From positions 940,001-1,004,000 of the forward strand of contig NC_084943.1 in the NCBI RefSeq assembly GCF_958298935.1: 64,000 bases of DNA, in the 5' to 3' direction. The position numbers and the translations under genes are program-made. Position 1 is the first letter of the stretch; each line of letters starts with the position of its first letter. This document shows positions 19,717-31,321 of the stretch, piece after piece. Source of the stretch: Phragmites australis (lineage: Eukaryota > Streptophyta > Magnoliopsida > Poales > Poaceae). A model generated the notes under the pieces. That model was not told where the DNA came from. It did no database searches and was given only the letters and a program-made list of their open reading frames with translations.

Positions 19717-21686
19717 TCACATCACTGAGCAGCTGTTGGGGTTCTCGTCGCTGAAGATGTTGTAAGGCTCGGAATGCGGGTGCGGCGGCATCGGGTAGGC
19801 CATAGGGTAATGCATCGGCGGGCGGCCGTACCCGTAGCCCATCGGCGGGTACCCGGCGCCGCCGTGGCCGTGAGGCCCGTGTCCATGGCCGCCCATCATC
19901 ATCTGTTGCTGCTGCTGCTGCTGCATCAATGCCATGTACTGCTGCTGCGCCAGGGGGTTCCCGGAGGCCGCAGCAGCCTGCAGCATCTCCGGTCCGGACG
20001 GCACGCCGCCGGCGGCACCGCCCTGGTAGAACCCCGCCCCGGCCATGCCGCCGGCTGGCATACTATGTACGGCACCGCCACCACCCTGCATGCTCCCCAT
20101 GTGGGGGTGGCCCATCGGCATGCTCATGGGCCTGCCGCTCATCTGGCCCATACCGGGGAAACCGGCACCGCCCATCATGCTAGGCCTCATCATGCCCGGC
20201 TGCTGCTGCGGCGGCATGCCGCCCATCGGGCCGCCGACCCCAGCGGCGGGGCCACCGGCGCCGCCACCCTTCTTACCCTGACCCGGCTGGTTTCCGCCGC
20301 CCTTGCCATTCTGCGGCTGCCCGCCGCCTCCGTTTTTACCGCCGCCGTTGTTGCCGTGGCCGCCTCCGCCACCTTGGTTATGCTTCGCGCCAGAGTCTTT
20401 CTTGCCCCCACCTCCGCCTGTGTTGGCGTTTCCCTTGATCTGAACCGGCATCTCGTTCCCACCGCCGCCCTTCTTGCCACCATTGGCGCCGCCGTTGCCA
20501 CCCTTCATGTTGACCCCGCCGGCGCCTGGCGGCATGGCCATGGGCTTCATCATCATCTTGGGATCATCGTAGAAGTCGTCGTCGAGGCCGTCGTCTTCGA
20601 AATCCTCATCGTCGTCGAAGTCGTCGAACTCATCATCGAACTCGCTGCCGTCATCCTCGAAATCGTCCTCGGGGACGTTGAACTTGACGGACTTGGGGTC
20701 CTTCCCCGGCGCGGCCGCCGGGAACGGCATCTTGCCGCCCATGAACTGAGGAGGAAGCTTGATTCCCTTCATCTGCATCTGTTGTTGCAGCCGTTGAATC
20801 TGCTGAAGCTGTTGCGGCGTTGGCTGCGGCAGCACCATCTTTGCATCTTTCCCGCCGCCTCCGCCCCCGCCGCTACCACCACCTGCTCCACCCTTCTGGT
20901 CCTTGCCGCCGGCGTCCTTGGGCTGGCCCTTGCCGCCGGCACCCTTGGGCTGGCCCTTGCCACCGCCGCCAAGCTGCAGCTTTTGGAGCTGGCTTACCAC
21001 GCCAGGCTTGGAGCCCCACAGCTGGGTGGGCTTGCCGGCCTTGTTCAGCTTCTTGATGACGGTGTCCGGATCCATCAAGCCGGACACCGTCACCTTTCCC
21101 TGCTCCGCATCTATGCTGCTTTGGTACACACCTGCAGATCAATCCAACATATTTCTCTTAGAAGAGAGAGACTCGGGCAAAAATAAACTTTTTTTTAGAC
21201 TGCACAGAAGAATTGTCCATCTTTCCATCAACAGAAGGAGAAGAACGAATCGCTCAGCTGGACAGACCCCAGTGAGCAGGAAAATGTACACAAAACATGG
21301 GGGAAAATAAACAACAAGAAAAACTGAAGAAAGATGCTGTTTTTTTAAAAAAAAAATCTTGCTTACCATCAATCTTGTGGAGGATCTTCTTGACTTTCTT
21401 CTCGCACCCATCACAGTGGATGTTCACTTTCAGCACACAGGTCTAAAAATTTAGAAGAAAACAGAGAACACAGGTCACTAAAATAGCAAAACAAAGAGGC
21501 TTCATGAAAAAAAAAAGCATAGCATGCTGCAGGAGACTTGGAAGGAAACACATGGTGAAAACAAAAGCAAGCTGCCTGCCTCATGAAAATGGCAGCAAAC
21601 ACAAGAAGGATTACGGAATGTATGCTCTGCTGCTTGAGTTGAGAAGGAAAACTCACCTGCACCTTGAGGACATCCTCCTTACTCAT
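19717..21686 (-). CDS. Heavy-metal-associated isoprenylated plant protein (HIPP)
   Basis: Three exons join cleanly: 21657-21686 ([10 protein letters not shown]), 21367-21442 and 19717-21131, with GT-AG introns of 214 and 235 bp. The product is 506 residues. Residues about 7-73 form an HMA domain with the metal-binding motif HCDGC (Cys20, Cys23), followed by [15 protein letters not shown] and KPTQLWG. A long low-complexity region follows: Gly/Lys-rich, Gln-rich ([15 protein letters not shown]), a strongly acidic Asp/Glu/Phe tract at about 188-225, Gly/Asn-rich and Met/Gly/Pro-rich. The C-terminus [10 protein letters not shown] carries a CaaX box (CSVM), expected to be farnesylated for membrane attachment. 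HIPPs bind heavy metals or act as metallochaperones in stress responses. The length is at the upper end for the family. No disruption was seen, and start and splice sites agree with the family pattern. Confidence 0.93.
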
Positions 21687-22200
21687 CCCTGACCACCTCG
21701 AATGCTGCAACCCCCACCCGCAAAGACCCAAGGAGCTTCAGATCTGGTACGCAGAGCACTCAAATCAGGGAGAGGAGAACAAGAAGGCAGCAACTACGAA
21801 ACATCTCTCTCAGAGAGATGGGGCGTATGAGTAGAAGAGAGGGGGGAATGCCTTCTCTCTGGAGCGAGTACTATCCCTTCACACATTCACACAAAGAATC
21901 AGCAATAGAGAGAGAGAAGAACAGACCCTTATTAGAGTTTGTGTTTGCAGAAAACCAGGAGCAAAGCTATAAACCAAGCCTGGTGTGGTCCAGAGAAAGA
22001 ATGGAGGCAGGGAGGAAGATGAGAGCCTCCTCCTCTCTATCTACAACAAAGTTAAGCACATGCAGCCTGCTTACCCTTATACTATTCTCCTTTCGCCTTT
22101 GGCTCTTCAGAAGATTGTGAAATGGAACTCTTGCAAAAGACTAGCCAAAGAGGGCTTAAATAACCCTTTGTTACTTGTCAGCGAGTACAGGGATATGTTG
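21687..22200 (-). promoter_or_regulatory. Presumed 5' untranslated region and promoter of the HIPP gene
   Basis: This lies directly upstream of the HIPP start. It is rich in CT on the minus strand (GA on the plus strand near 21830-21920), a common feature of grass 5' leaders. A weak TATA-like TATAAGGG on minus lies near 22070. Exact transcription start cannot be seen. Confidence 0.35.
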
Positions 22201-23660
22201 AACATGTGAAGAACTGCGTACTACTCAGATATTATACTGCGCAAAAAGTGTGCATTTTTGCAAAAAAAGGTGTGCATAGAAGTCTTGTTCTCCTGCCAAT
22301 TTCACACACCAGTCCCTTTGTGAGATTGATAGTCAGTATTTTTCGGGATATGGAAACAACTATTCATCAAGGAATATTCCGTTAAGTATAGAACGATATT
22401 TGTCCAAATGGCTTGGCTTGGCTTCACGAGAACAAATTTTGTGGAAAAATTGTAGCATTTTAAACCTAAGATACAAGTAGAGTATATATGATGAATTTTA
22501 TCTTCATCGCACAACTGAATAATTAATTTGTATAGAGATTATGCCAATGCTACTATATGTTTCGCAAAATACACAAATCAATAAATAATTATTCAAATAA
22601 AGATTACGACGTATTGTTACGGGTTTCGTGTGAGAGTTATATCTTGCATGAAAAAACATGCTGACTATGTAATAGAGAAGTTATGTCGGCTTAATATAGT
22701 AACGGATTTCATTTATTATATTATTATATTTGATGAGAGAATGTGACATCTTGCAATCGATAGTGGAGTATGTTCATTTTTTTTGAAAGAATCGAAAGAT
22801 GACTTAGTTGTATGTAGTTTGGGTGTAGCGTGCTTCTAACAATAACTTTGCACGACGAGAGCAGTGCAGTGTTCGAACAAACATATTAAACATGCTAGCT
22901 CTACATTTTGCAACATCGGTTGCCAAAATTGTCGGAGCAGACGTTACACGCTCTCACTAGATAACATATCTTCTGCCATATACAACAACAGTTAGCCAAT
23001 GAAGCCAAAGCCATAGATGTTTACGTCATGCAACAATATAGTCGTTACACTCAATCAGCGAGAACAATTACTTCCTCTGGTACGTGACAATAAGCCGTCA
23101 ATGCCACAAGATATACCAATTTATTCAATAAAAAATAGTCTAGAAAGTAGCCTAAGCTCATTCACAATTTTAATTGAAGTGTAAGTCATCTCACGGAATG
23201 CTACAACTCATTCCATGTAAATAGATTTGAAAGTGGTGTAAACTCATTCGCACTTTTAGTGCCTTGGTACCATGGAAAGGAGGAGTTGGCACCAGAAATT
23301 GAGTGCGCGTTTGGTAGCTTTGTTTCGGCTTACTTTGCTTGGCGAAATAAGAAATCACGCGTTTAGATGCTTTGCCAACTGCCTCGATGCTTGTGCTCAC
23401 CTTGCCAACGTGAGAGAGCCAAATTTGCTCTCCAACACTTACAATACTAGCCTTACCGAAGGAGACAGAAAAAAAATCAAGCACACCTAAATTATCAAGA
23501 AAAGAGGCTGTAAGATACTACATTTCGCAGAGACGCCGTTAGGTGAACTTCATCTGTTAACGAGGTTTTTTAAGAAAGTTTTTTTCGAATGCGTTAACAA
23601 GGTGCTTGATTTTGAATAATCCTGTAAAGAGGGGCTTAGATGCAAAAGGCTGAAGAATGG
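22201..23660. other. Gene-free stretch
   Basis: AT-rich intergenic sequence. A CTCATTC-type phrase recurs near 23158, 23206 and 23245. Short open frames have no recognisable motif. Confidence 0.45.
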
Positions 23661-23950
23661 ACGCCCAATGCTAACGCAAACGCATGACGCTGGCACAGTC
23701 AGCCACAGTCCAGTGCACCTCTTTAATCGTCATCGTCCTCTGGTGGCGCTGCCCGGAGACGCGGTGCGGTCACCCAGGCCGTCCTCGCCGTCCTCCCTGC
23801 CTGCGCCGCGCGGCGCGGGGCGGTTGCTACCTCGCGTGACGTGGAGTGGTGGACTGCGCAGCTCAGCGCAGCCTCGTCGCGCTCCAGGTCCAGCCGAGCT
23901 CACGCCATCCTCGCCGGCGTAGCGGAGCAGGCCGCGCTCTCCATGTGTGT
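23661..23950. other. Isolated GC-rich island without recognisable gene
   Basis: A roughly 200-bp block rich in CG dinucleotides (about 23750-23940) opens frames in several phases (for example 23668-23922) but none shows a known domain. It may be a captured exon fragment or a decayed first exon. Confidence 0.3.
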
Positions 23951-24777
23951 CAGTCAGTTGCTGAGTCAGACGAGGGTGGTGAGCACATTAACTCACTGAC
24001 TCATCTATGGCCCTTTGCATGGTTTCTGCCTCTGAAATTTGCTTTCCTTTTTCTGCTAGTCTGTTACTGTCTTTTGGAGTAGTAACTCTTCTCCTACTCC
24101 ATTCACGTTCACCTCACACCAAAATGAATCGGAGAAAAAAGAACGGAACGGATCGCACTGACTCACTCCAAGAGCAGTAATTTGCGTATCAGAAGAGATA
24201 AACTATATATGGAAGCTAGTATTAATTTGTATCTTCAAATTCAACCGGTTCTCTTGTAAACTAGTAATGCCAGTGAATATAATCTGTGCAGATTCGGCAT
24301 TCATTTGCAATTCATGCAAGTATATCAACGAAGCAGTTCACAAGCCAAACCACCGGATGCATTTTTCGCCTACAATTCATTGCTGCCGCTAGAGATATGC
24401 ATGCAAGGTCTGCTGTAGCTAGACTGATGTCATCGCGTGTGTCTTCAAGTGCTAAAAGAGGACAGACTACAGGTTGTGGACGGTTCACACTAGTTATTTT
24501 TCAACTTCAGTTACTGATGCATGCATTTGAGCTTCTTTGTATATATGCACCTATTAGTAATTGGAAGCACAAGATCTCGACTACAGAAATGAAATCTGCG
24601 TGACACCTTTCATTTATTTGCAGCCACGCAAATCAAATTCATGGCTCCACCGCTCCAGGATTAATACTCAAAAAGATCATCCGATTCCAAGCATTCGCAA
24701 TTGCAGATCGACATATATACATACGCTTGAAACAGAAAAATACGCAAGTGGTGGCGGTCTTCTTTTTCTTACGGGTT
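23951..24777. other. Gene-free stretch
   Basis: No coding signal or named element. The small open frames at 24286-24603 and 24561-24779 are unsupported. Confidence 0.4.
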
Positions 24778-25130
24778 AAAGCCATCTCCAGCAGCTACCT
24801 TAAATTTTTATCCTCAAAAATACTATTACAGCATCCTCTATCACTATTACAGCATCTCTTACTTTTTCATCTCTAAGTAGCTACCCTATTTCCTATCTTC
24901 TACTCTCTTTTTCTCTCTCCTGCTCCGCTGCCAGTCTCCGTAAACAGTGTTGCTACAGTGCCCGACGCGTTTTACTGCCTGCGGGTCCACTATCAGTCCC
25001 GTGAGCAGTGTGCTACAGTGATACATGCTGCTACAGTAGCCCACAAAATATACAGACCCCACTCTCTCCGCAAACACTGTAGCGTCACTGTTTGGCACTG
25101 TAGCACGGATGAGGTAGCTGCTGGAGTGCA
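24778..25130. mobile_element. Tourist-like MITE
   Basis: The left end CATCTCCAGCAGCTACC pairs with the right end GGTAGCTGCTGGAGTGC, giving about 14 bp of inverted repeat. The interior has repeated TGCTACAGT / ACTGTAGC words and no ORF. TTA precedes the left end but is not cleanly repeated on the right. The CTCCAGCAG-type TIR is close to the CTCCAACAG end of the Harbinger element at 10473, suggesting the same superfamily. Confidence 0.6.
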
Positions 25131-25230
25131 ATTTCCAGTGCTACCGTACTTTGTGGAGTACTGTAGCATGGATACAGCACAGTTGGCCTAAGAGAGATTT
25201 CATGAATTAAAAATCGGTAGGATTACAATC

Positions 25231-25545
25231 TTAAAATCTTGAACCACTAAGTGCTAATGTAGTGTGGATATCAGCCAACCATACTACTAAACTTTGGACA
25301 CGACAAGCATGTTGAGCTAGTTCATGAGCTACCCGATTTTGATCTCTCTCTTTACCTTGATATATAACTTTGCCTTCTCCCAATGCAGCCATGAGCTCTC
25401 TTGAATCTGAACAATCGCCGCATACGGAGAGCAGCCAATGCCAGGATACTGCAACGCTGTAACACAACTTGCACGTCAGTCTCCAAGATAAGTGGGCCTT
25501 CTGCCCATTGATGAGCCAACCTGAGGGTAGGGCGGTCCATGGCCT
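25231..25545 (-). pseudogene. RNase H domain fragment of a LINE-type retrotransposon
   Basis: The minus strand reads LRLAHQWAEGPLILETD in one frame and then, after a frame change, RDQNRVAHELAQHA followed by a hydrophobic tail. These are the two ends of the plant non-LTR RNase H (RVT_3-like) domain. The catalytic upstream part and the RT are missing and the frame is broken, so this is a decayed remnant. Confidence 0.65.
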
Positions 25546-27039
25546 GTACGAAACTAAAAACATAACATATTACATTGAAATATCAAAAAATAATAAATAT
25601 ATTAATTTTAAGATAAATTTATATGTATTAAAAATTATTTCTGATAAATGCTTACATTACTACTTACATTGTCAAATACTTTCTAGAGATCATGATTACT
25701 TACATTGTCAATATGGTCTTTGGGGCTCTGATCTTTCAGATTCCTGTTAACTTGCTCCTCCACAGTAACTATCGTCAACTCATCTAGATTCCATGAAGTG
25801 CCCATTTTACTTTTCAAAAATTTGCCAATGACTTCTTATGTGATTCTATCAACTCTTCTGCTCCTTTCCTTATTTTTTTTTTCTTTTTTTCGCTACCAAT
25901 GCATGCTTTCTAGACGACATAATATAAGAATGTGCTAAAAATTGAAAAAATAACACATTAGCGATTGAAAACTAGTGCAAATCTATAAAAAGCACTTAAT
26001 CGACTAAAGTAAATCTTATCAATTATCATGTAGAATTCGCAAATCGCAATAATTTGTATCTCTGATGGCATGCTGCAAATCAGTAATTGCAATGAGCATG
26101 CAACCATAGGACTTGGGGTGGGGAGAACCGAAGCATCAATAGACCATGTGTTAGGTGAGACTATTCTGCGTTAGGGTATACTTTCATTCATGAAGTTGCT
26201 ATTGCTGATCGCGTCTCGCTGAAGGCCGAACGAAGAAGGCGGCGCTGGGAGGAGGAAAGCAATTCAATTGATCTTTTCCTTTGCGTCTCTAGACTGGGAC
26301 ATGAGATGAGTGAGTGCGACTGAAAAACCAGGCATCCGGGCGAGGCAGTGATCAAGTAAGGGGGCCTCTGCAGAGAGCAGACGATAGACTGCGGATTAAT
26401 ACTCTGATGCTCCACTTTTGGGTCGGCCCATAAAGCATTCACATGTCACCGAAAATTGGAGTTTTGAACTAAAAACAAAAATGTACTACTATACAATACA
26501 CATGTATGTACATGTACGATGAGGGGCCCCTGAGATTTGGGGACCCAGGATGGCCGCCCCGCTCGACCCCCTCAGGGTCGGTCCTGCCTGAGGCTCTCAC
26601 CACAAGTAGTTAGCTCCACCTCTTCATCAGCTTAAGTACAACACCAAATCAACTTTTTGCCACCCTTAAGAAGTAGAAATTCTTGCTCTCACTGATATGT
26701 GGGGTTACCTGAGTCATAGACAGTGGGTTAGAGTGACAAAACTGTTACCACTCACCTCATAAGAGTGGTAAAAAAATAATTAATCCCACCATCCCGGACA
26801 CTAGCACTTCCCCCCCCCCCCCACTCATCATGCATGATAATTAATGCGCTCCCCATGCTAGTACTCTCTAGAAATCCACCATCAACATTGATTTTAACCC
26901 AACCAGGAACGGGTTTACTCTACTGTGCCGCGGTGTTCTTCCTCATAAACACCAAAAGAAGCTGAACGATGACGTTAACATGTCTACTCGATCCTACAAG
27001 AGGATGATACCATGGTAGATTCTAGGATCGAGAATGATG
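25546..27039. other. Gene-free stretch
   Basis: AT-rich intergenic sequence. A 14-nt C run lies near 26810-26823. The passage with GAGGGGCCCCTGAGATTTGGGG and CCCCTCAGGGTCGGTCCTG near 26520-26590 resembles an hAT-like terminus, but no partner end was found. Confidence 0.4.
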
Positions 27040-28568
27040 ACTATAGGAAGGTGAATAGACGCCTAAAAAATTTCTTTCAAAATCGATAGTCTTCTCCTAT
27101 TTTGATCACCAAACGCACCTCAAAAACTCAAGCGGAAGCAAATAGAGAGAAACAAAGAAAAGAACCAAAAACTTGTGACTCTATGGATGAGATATGAACA
27201 CAAGTTTCCATTTAAGACCATTTCATGACCCTAGTAAAAAAAACTCGCAACTTTGAAAGAAACTCAAAAAGATGATCACCGGGTGAAGAAACTCCTCAAG
27301 TTGATGACTTAGAGGCAAGGGAATGCAAGACCCAAATTTGTACTATTGTACACACATTTTATGCTCCTAGCAAAAAGAAAAATCACTTCACAAAGGTGGA
27401 AAAAGTATAGCTAAAAAAGGAAAACGAAAATCACAACCGAAAAAAGAAAATTTGCAAACTTGTAAGAGAACCAATAGAGGGAAACTAGAATGAGAAGAAT
27501 TCAAACACAAGAGTAAACAAGAACTTCATTTCTTGTAGAAGTCAGCCATATATTAGGCAGATTACAAAGATTTTGTATACAAAAGCTCACACCTAATATA
27601 TGAGCTAAGCACTCATCTCTCTCTCCTCTAAAACTCTAGCACAAGGCTCTCATATGAATGATACAAGGGGCTCAAAATGGCTGGTTCAAACTCTCTTATA
27701 GCCTTATCCCTTTAGAAGACCATTCCTTGACCCTAGTCACAAAAAGCTGGTCACGGGGTGAAGAAACTCTCCAAGTTAATAACTTAGAGGCAAATGAATA
27801 CGAGACACAAATTTGTACTATTGTACGTGCATTTTATGCCTCTAGCAACAAGAAGAATCACTTTACAAAGGTGAAAAACTATAGCTAAAAAAGGAAAACA
27901 AAAATCACAACTGAAAAAGACAAACTTGTAAACTTGCAAGGGAACCAATAGAGAAAAACTAGAAAGAGATGAATTCAAACACAATAGTAAACAAGAACTT
28001 CATTTCTTGCAGAGGTCAACCTATTTTGGACGGATTAAAAAAAATTGCATACAAAAGCTTACACCTAATACATAGGGTAAACACTCATCTCCCTCTCATC
28101 TAAAACTCTAGCACAAATCTCTCATATGGATGACATAAAGGGCTCAAAATGGTTGGTTCAAACTCTTCTATAGCTCTACAACTTTATTTATAGGCCTATA
28201 AAATTTAACCCCTAAGTTTCCTAGCTTGTTATCAAAATACCACTCTCTTGTAGTACACTCATACATACCACCGAGAGTATTTTAGTCTATTTCTTGCTCC
28301 GTCCATCGAACGGCTGCGACGCCTTCACAACTTAGCTTCGCCTCATGCAAGCTTTGCGATGATGCCACATACTCCTCCAGTCTTCCTACGGTTTTGATGC
28401 ACAACTGTAAAACCATCCGCATGCTTCTGAAAGCATGACTCGTCATTTGCTTACACCTTAAGCAAGCGCTCTGATGTCAACACGTATAGTCCATCTTGCG
28501 ATCCTGATCGTCGGTAAGTCTCTTCCGCTCTTGATCCGTTGGGATGCCTTGTCACTTGCATCAACATC
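27040..28568 (-). repeat. Copia-family LTR copy with internal 0.47-kb duplication
   Basis: It matches the LTR at 7355-8560 in the same orientation (GGTGAATAGACGCCT at one end, CTTGTCACTTGCATC at the other). No PBS or gag adjoins, so it looks like a solo or truncated LTR. Between about 27235 and 28185 the LTR is duplicated head to tail with a period of about 473 bp (GGGTGAAGAAACTC at 27281 and 27756). Its right side is cut by the gypsy LTR starting at 28569. Confidence 0.65.
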
Positions 28569-29565
28569 TGTCGTTGAATCAGGAACCAGGGGTCCCCGAA
28601 TTCCGAGGCCAGGTCAGCAATCCGCCACGTGGCGCCCTCCCGTGGGGATTATCTCCGCGGGGTACGAGAAGACTAAGTCCCGGGAGGGGGTGCTCGGGGC
28701 CATGAACAGTGGTCCCCGAGTGCCCGAGTCCCCCGATGATCTACGAAGACCAAGTGCCGGGAAGGGAGTGCTCGGGGTCATGAACAGTGGCCCCCGAGCA
28801 CTCGGTTCCCCGAGGACCAAGTCCCCCGACGACCAGAAAAGCCGAGTACCGAGAAGGGCATGCTCGGGGCTGCGAACAGCGGCCCCCGAGCACTCCGTTC
28901 CCCGAGGACCCGAACAGTCAATTCCGGGAGAGAGTGCTCGGGGCCGTGAATAGTGGCCCCCGAGCACTCGGTTCCCCAAGGACCAAGAGAGGGCGTTCCC
29001 GGGAGAGAGTACTCGGGGATATGAACAGTACCCCCGAACACTCGATTCCCCGACGGCCCAAGAAGTCCTTCGTCGGTGTCCCCCACAGGGGTCCGGCGGT
29101 GAGGTGTCAGTCTGTGAAAGGCCCGATGCCGTATTTAAGAAGGCGCATGGCCTGTCACCTCCAACTGCTCCTGCCACGCTCGGTGTCAGTCCTTGACACA
29201 TCCTAGTAGAAGGGCGTGGGGACATTTAATGCACGGGTCCCATCCCGCGTCATCCAGCGCGCCTCGGGATAGCATCGCAAGGCCCAAGGCGCCCCGCCTG
29301 CTGCCCTGCTGTGTCAGACGAACAAGACCAGGAGGGCACGCCGGGCCGCTCTATGGTTGCCCGGTGGGCCCTCTCCACGGAGCCTGTTGCCAACGCCATC
29401 ATGACGACCGAGATCGGGTGGGGGGCGCGTTTTCAGCCCCCCGTCACTTCACGCAGCAGCCTATAATGACTACCTTTCCATTTATGGTGCCTTGGAACTC
29501 GTGCCCTCCCTTTCGGGGTACGCTACCGTCGGCGAGTATTTAAGAGAGCCGGTGGGCACGGACAA

Positions 29566-29600
<35 letters not shown>

Positions 29601-29988
29601 CGGATACACATTCTCAGAGGCTGAAGAGTCCAGAGCGAAGACAAAAGAACACCTCAGTACAAGTACAGAAGCTGAGACCACCGAAGAACAAGGAACCCGA
29701 AGCTCTAGGATAGACAAACATTCTTGTAACCAGCAACATCCTTGAGAGACATTCTCAGGGCATTTATAGTATCCACACAGGAGTAGGGTATTACGCTCAG
29801 TGTGGCCTGAACCTGTCTAAAAATCCCTCTAGTGCATTTACTGCATTCTGCATTAGATCATTCAATCCCACCTGCCATCGCATTTACACCCATTTATTTC
29901 TCCCGCAAACATATTCAGAATCATCCCCTCGGCCGAATCTCAAAAAGGGTCCCTCCGGATCCCTGCGATAGGAGTTCACCCTCTGACA
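28569..29988 (+). repeat. 5' LTR of a Ty3/gypsy element
   Basis: It starts TGTCGTTGAATCAGG and ends CTCTGACA just before GCTGGTGCGCCAGG, the LTR/PBS junction typical of grass gypsy elements. Between about 28670 and 29060 it contains about five diverged tandem units of the form GTGCTCGGGG, GAACAGTGG, CCCCGAGCACTCGGTTCCCC. A TATTTAAGAG box near 29537 is a probable TATA element, followed by a GA microsatellite at about 29569-29598. No 3' LTR exists in the window. Confidence 0.8.
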
Positions 29989-30008
29989 GCTGGTGCGCCA
30001 GGTAGGGG
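29989..30008 (+). other. Primer-binding site of the gypsy element
   Basis: TGGTGCGCCAGGTAGGGG begins two bases after the LTR end. This is the usual tRNA-primer position; the tRNA species was not assigned. Confidence 0.6.
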
Positions 30009-30048
30009 GTTGCATCCCTGAATTTGTTTGTTTTTTCCTGCAGAAAAA

Positions 30049-31320
30049 ATGGCAGGTGGCCATCGTCTCCGACGCACCGGCTCCAGCTCCAGTGAGGAAA
30101 TGGAGCCCCTCGCGCAGGAGGCCCCAGTCGCTGCTGCTCCTCAGCAGCCACGGTCTGCACGCACGGTGCTCCCCTCTCAGGGGGACCATGGCGTTGGGCC
30201 CAACAGGGTCGCCGCCACCGCCGCTAGCGCACCGCCTGGCCGCTGGCTCCAGGATGTGGCCGCCTTGGTCGGCACAGCTCACCGTCAGGTGTTGGCCGAG
30301 AGTTTCTGGGATACCTCCCACCGCGGCGCAACCAAGGCAAGTCCATCCTCGGGTGGTGGCCAAACCGGCCGGGGGCCTCCAAGCGGAGTGCGGCCCCCCT
30401 GGCCACTACCGGAGCTCAGGACCTCCGCTTGCACCTCAACGAGTGGAGGGCCGTCGAAGACGTGCGTGTTACCCTTGAGCGCCAGCGGGAGTCCCGGTAT
30501 GAGGCCGAAGCTGAGGACCAGGCCTCCTCCATGCCGACCCATGATCGTTGGGGCTCCCCGGCTCGCCGGCGTTCACCGCCCAAAGGCGCTGCCCGCGCAG
30601 CAGGGTACGGCACAGGCTGCCGTGCCTTCGCCAGCGAGCTCCGCTAGGTCAAATGGCCCACCAAGTTCCGGCCAGAACTGCCGGAGAAGTACGACGGGTC
30701 CATCGACCCCGTCGAGTTCCTCCAAATCAACACCACTGCTGTCCAAGCAGCTGGCGGTAGTGAAAAGGTGATGGCCAATTATTTTCATGTTGCCTTGAGG
30801 GGCTCTGCCCACTCTTGGCTTATGAACTTAACCCCAGGATCCATCAATTTCTGGGATGATCTCTGCCACCAGTTTGTGGTAAACTTTCAGGGCACATTCA
30901 CACGCCCCGGCCTGGAGTGCGACCTCCACGCCGTCAAACAGCAAGAGGGGGAGACGCTGTGGCACTTCATACAGCGCTTCAGCCAGGTCCGCAACACCAT
31001 CCCGCGGATAACCCTCCACGCTATTATTGTCGCGTTCCGGCAGGTATCCGCGACGAGCAGATGCTCGAGAAGCTTGGCACGCACGAGGTTGAAACCACCA
31101 TGGAACTCTTTGCGCTGGCCGACAAGTGCGCCAAGGCGGCGGAGGCTCGGGCATGGCATGTTCCGCGCCCTGAGCATCCTGCCACCGATCAACCAGGTCC
31201 TTTCCGCTCTGATAGGCGGGAAAAGAAAAAGAGAAGAAGGCGCGAAGCAGTCCCTGTCGTGACGACCCAAGGCCCTGCCCCTGAGCCGGCCCAGGAGCCC
31301 GACCACCGGCCAGCTCGCTA
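30049..31320 (+). pseudogene. Gypsy gag, frameshifted
   Basis: A start at 30049 (MAGGHRLRRTGSSSSEEME) opens the N-terminal gag. The conserved capsid core follows in another frame from 30768 (MMANYFHVALRGSAHSWLMN, FVVNFQGTF, ETLWHFIQRFSQVRNTIPRI). After about 31040 the reading moves to a third frame (DEQMLEKLGTHEVETT, ELFALADKCAKAAE) and reaches a TAG at 31319. At least two frameshifts make it non-functional. Confidence 0.8.
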
Positions 31321-31321
31321 G

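Noticed and set aside
19774..21186. 470-codon plus-strand ORF opposite the HIPP gene
   Set aside because: It is the mirror of a GC-rich, low-complexity coding exon; its product is an Arg/His/Ala-rich text without domains. The minus strand has splice sites, an HMA domain and a CaaX box.
26810..26823. Poly-C run as a possible regulatory quadruplex
   Set aside because: A single homopolymer run is not a four-tract quadruplex motif and may be a slippage site.
28474..29225. ORFs with repeated Pro-Arg-Ala-Leu-Gly-type text
   Set aside because: They are translations of the GC-rich tandem units in the gypsy LTR, not proteins.
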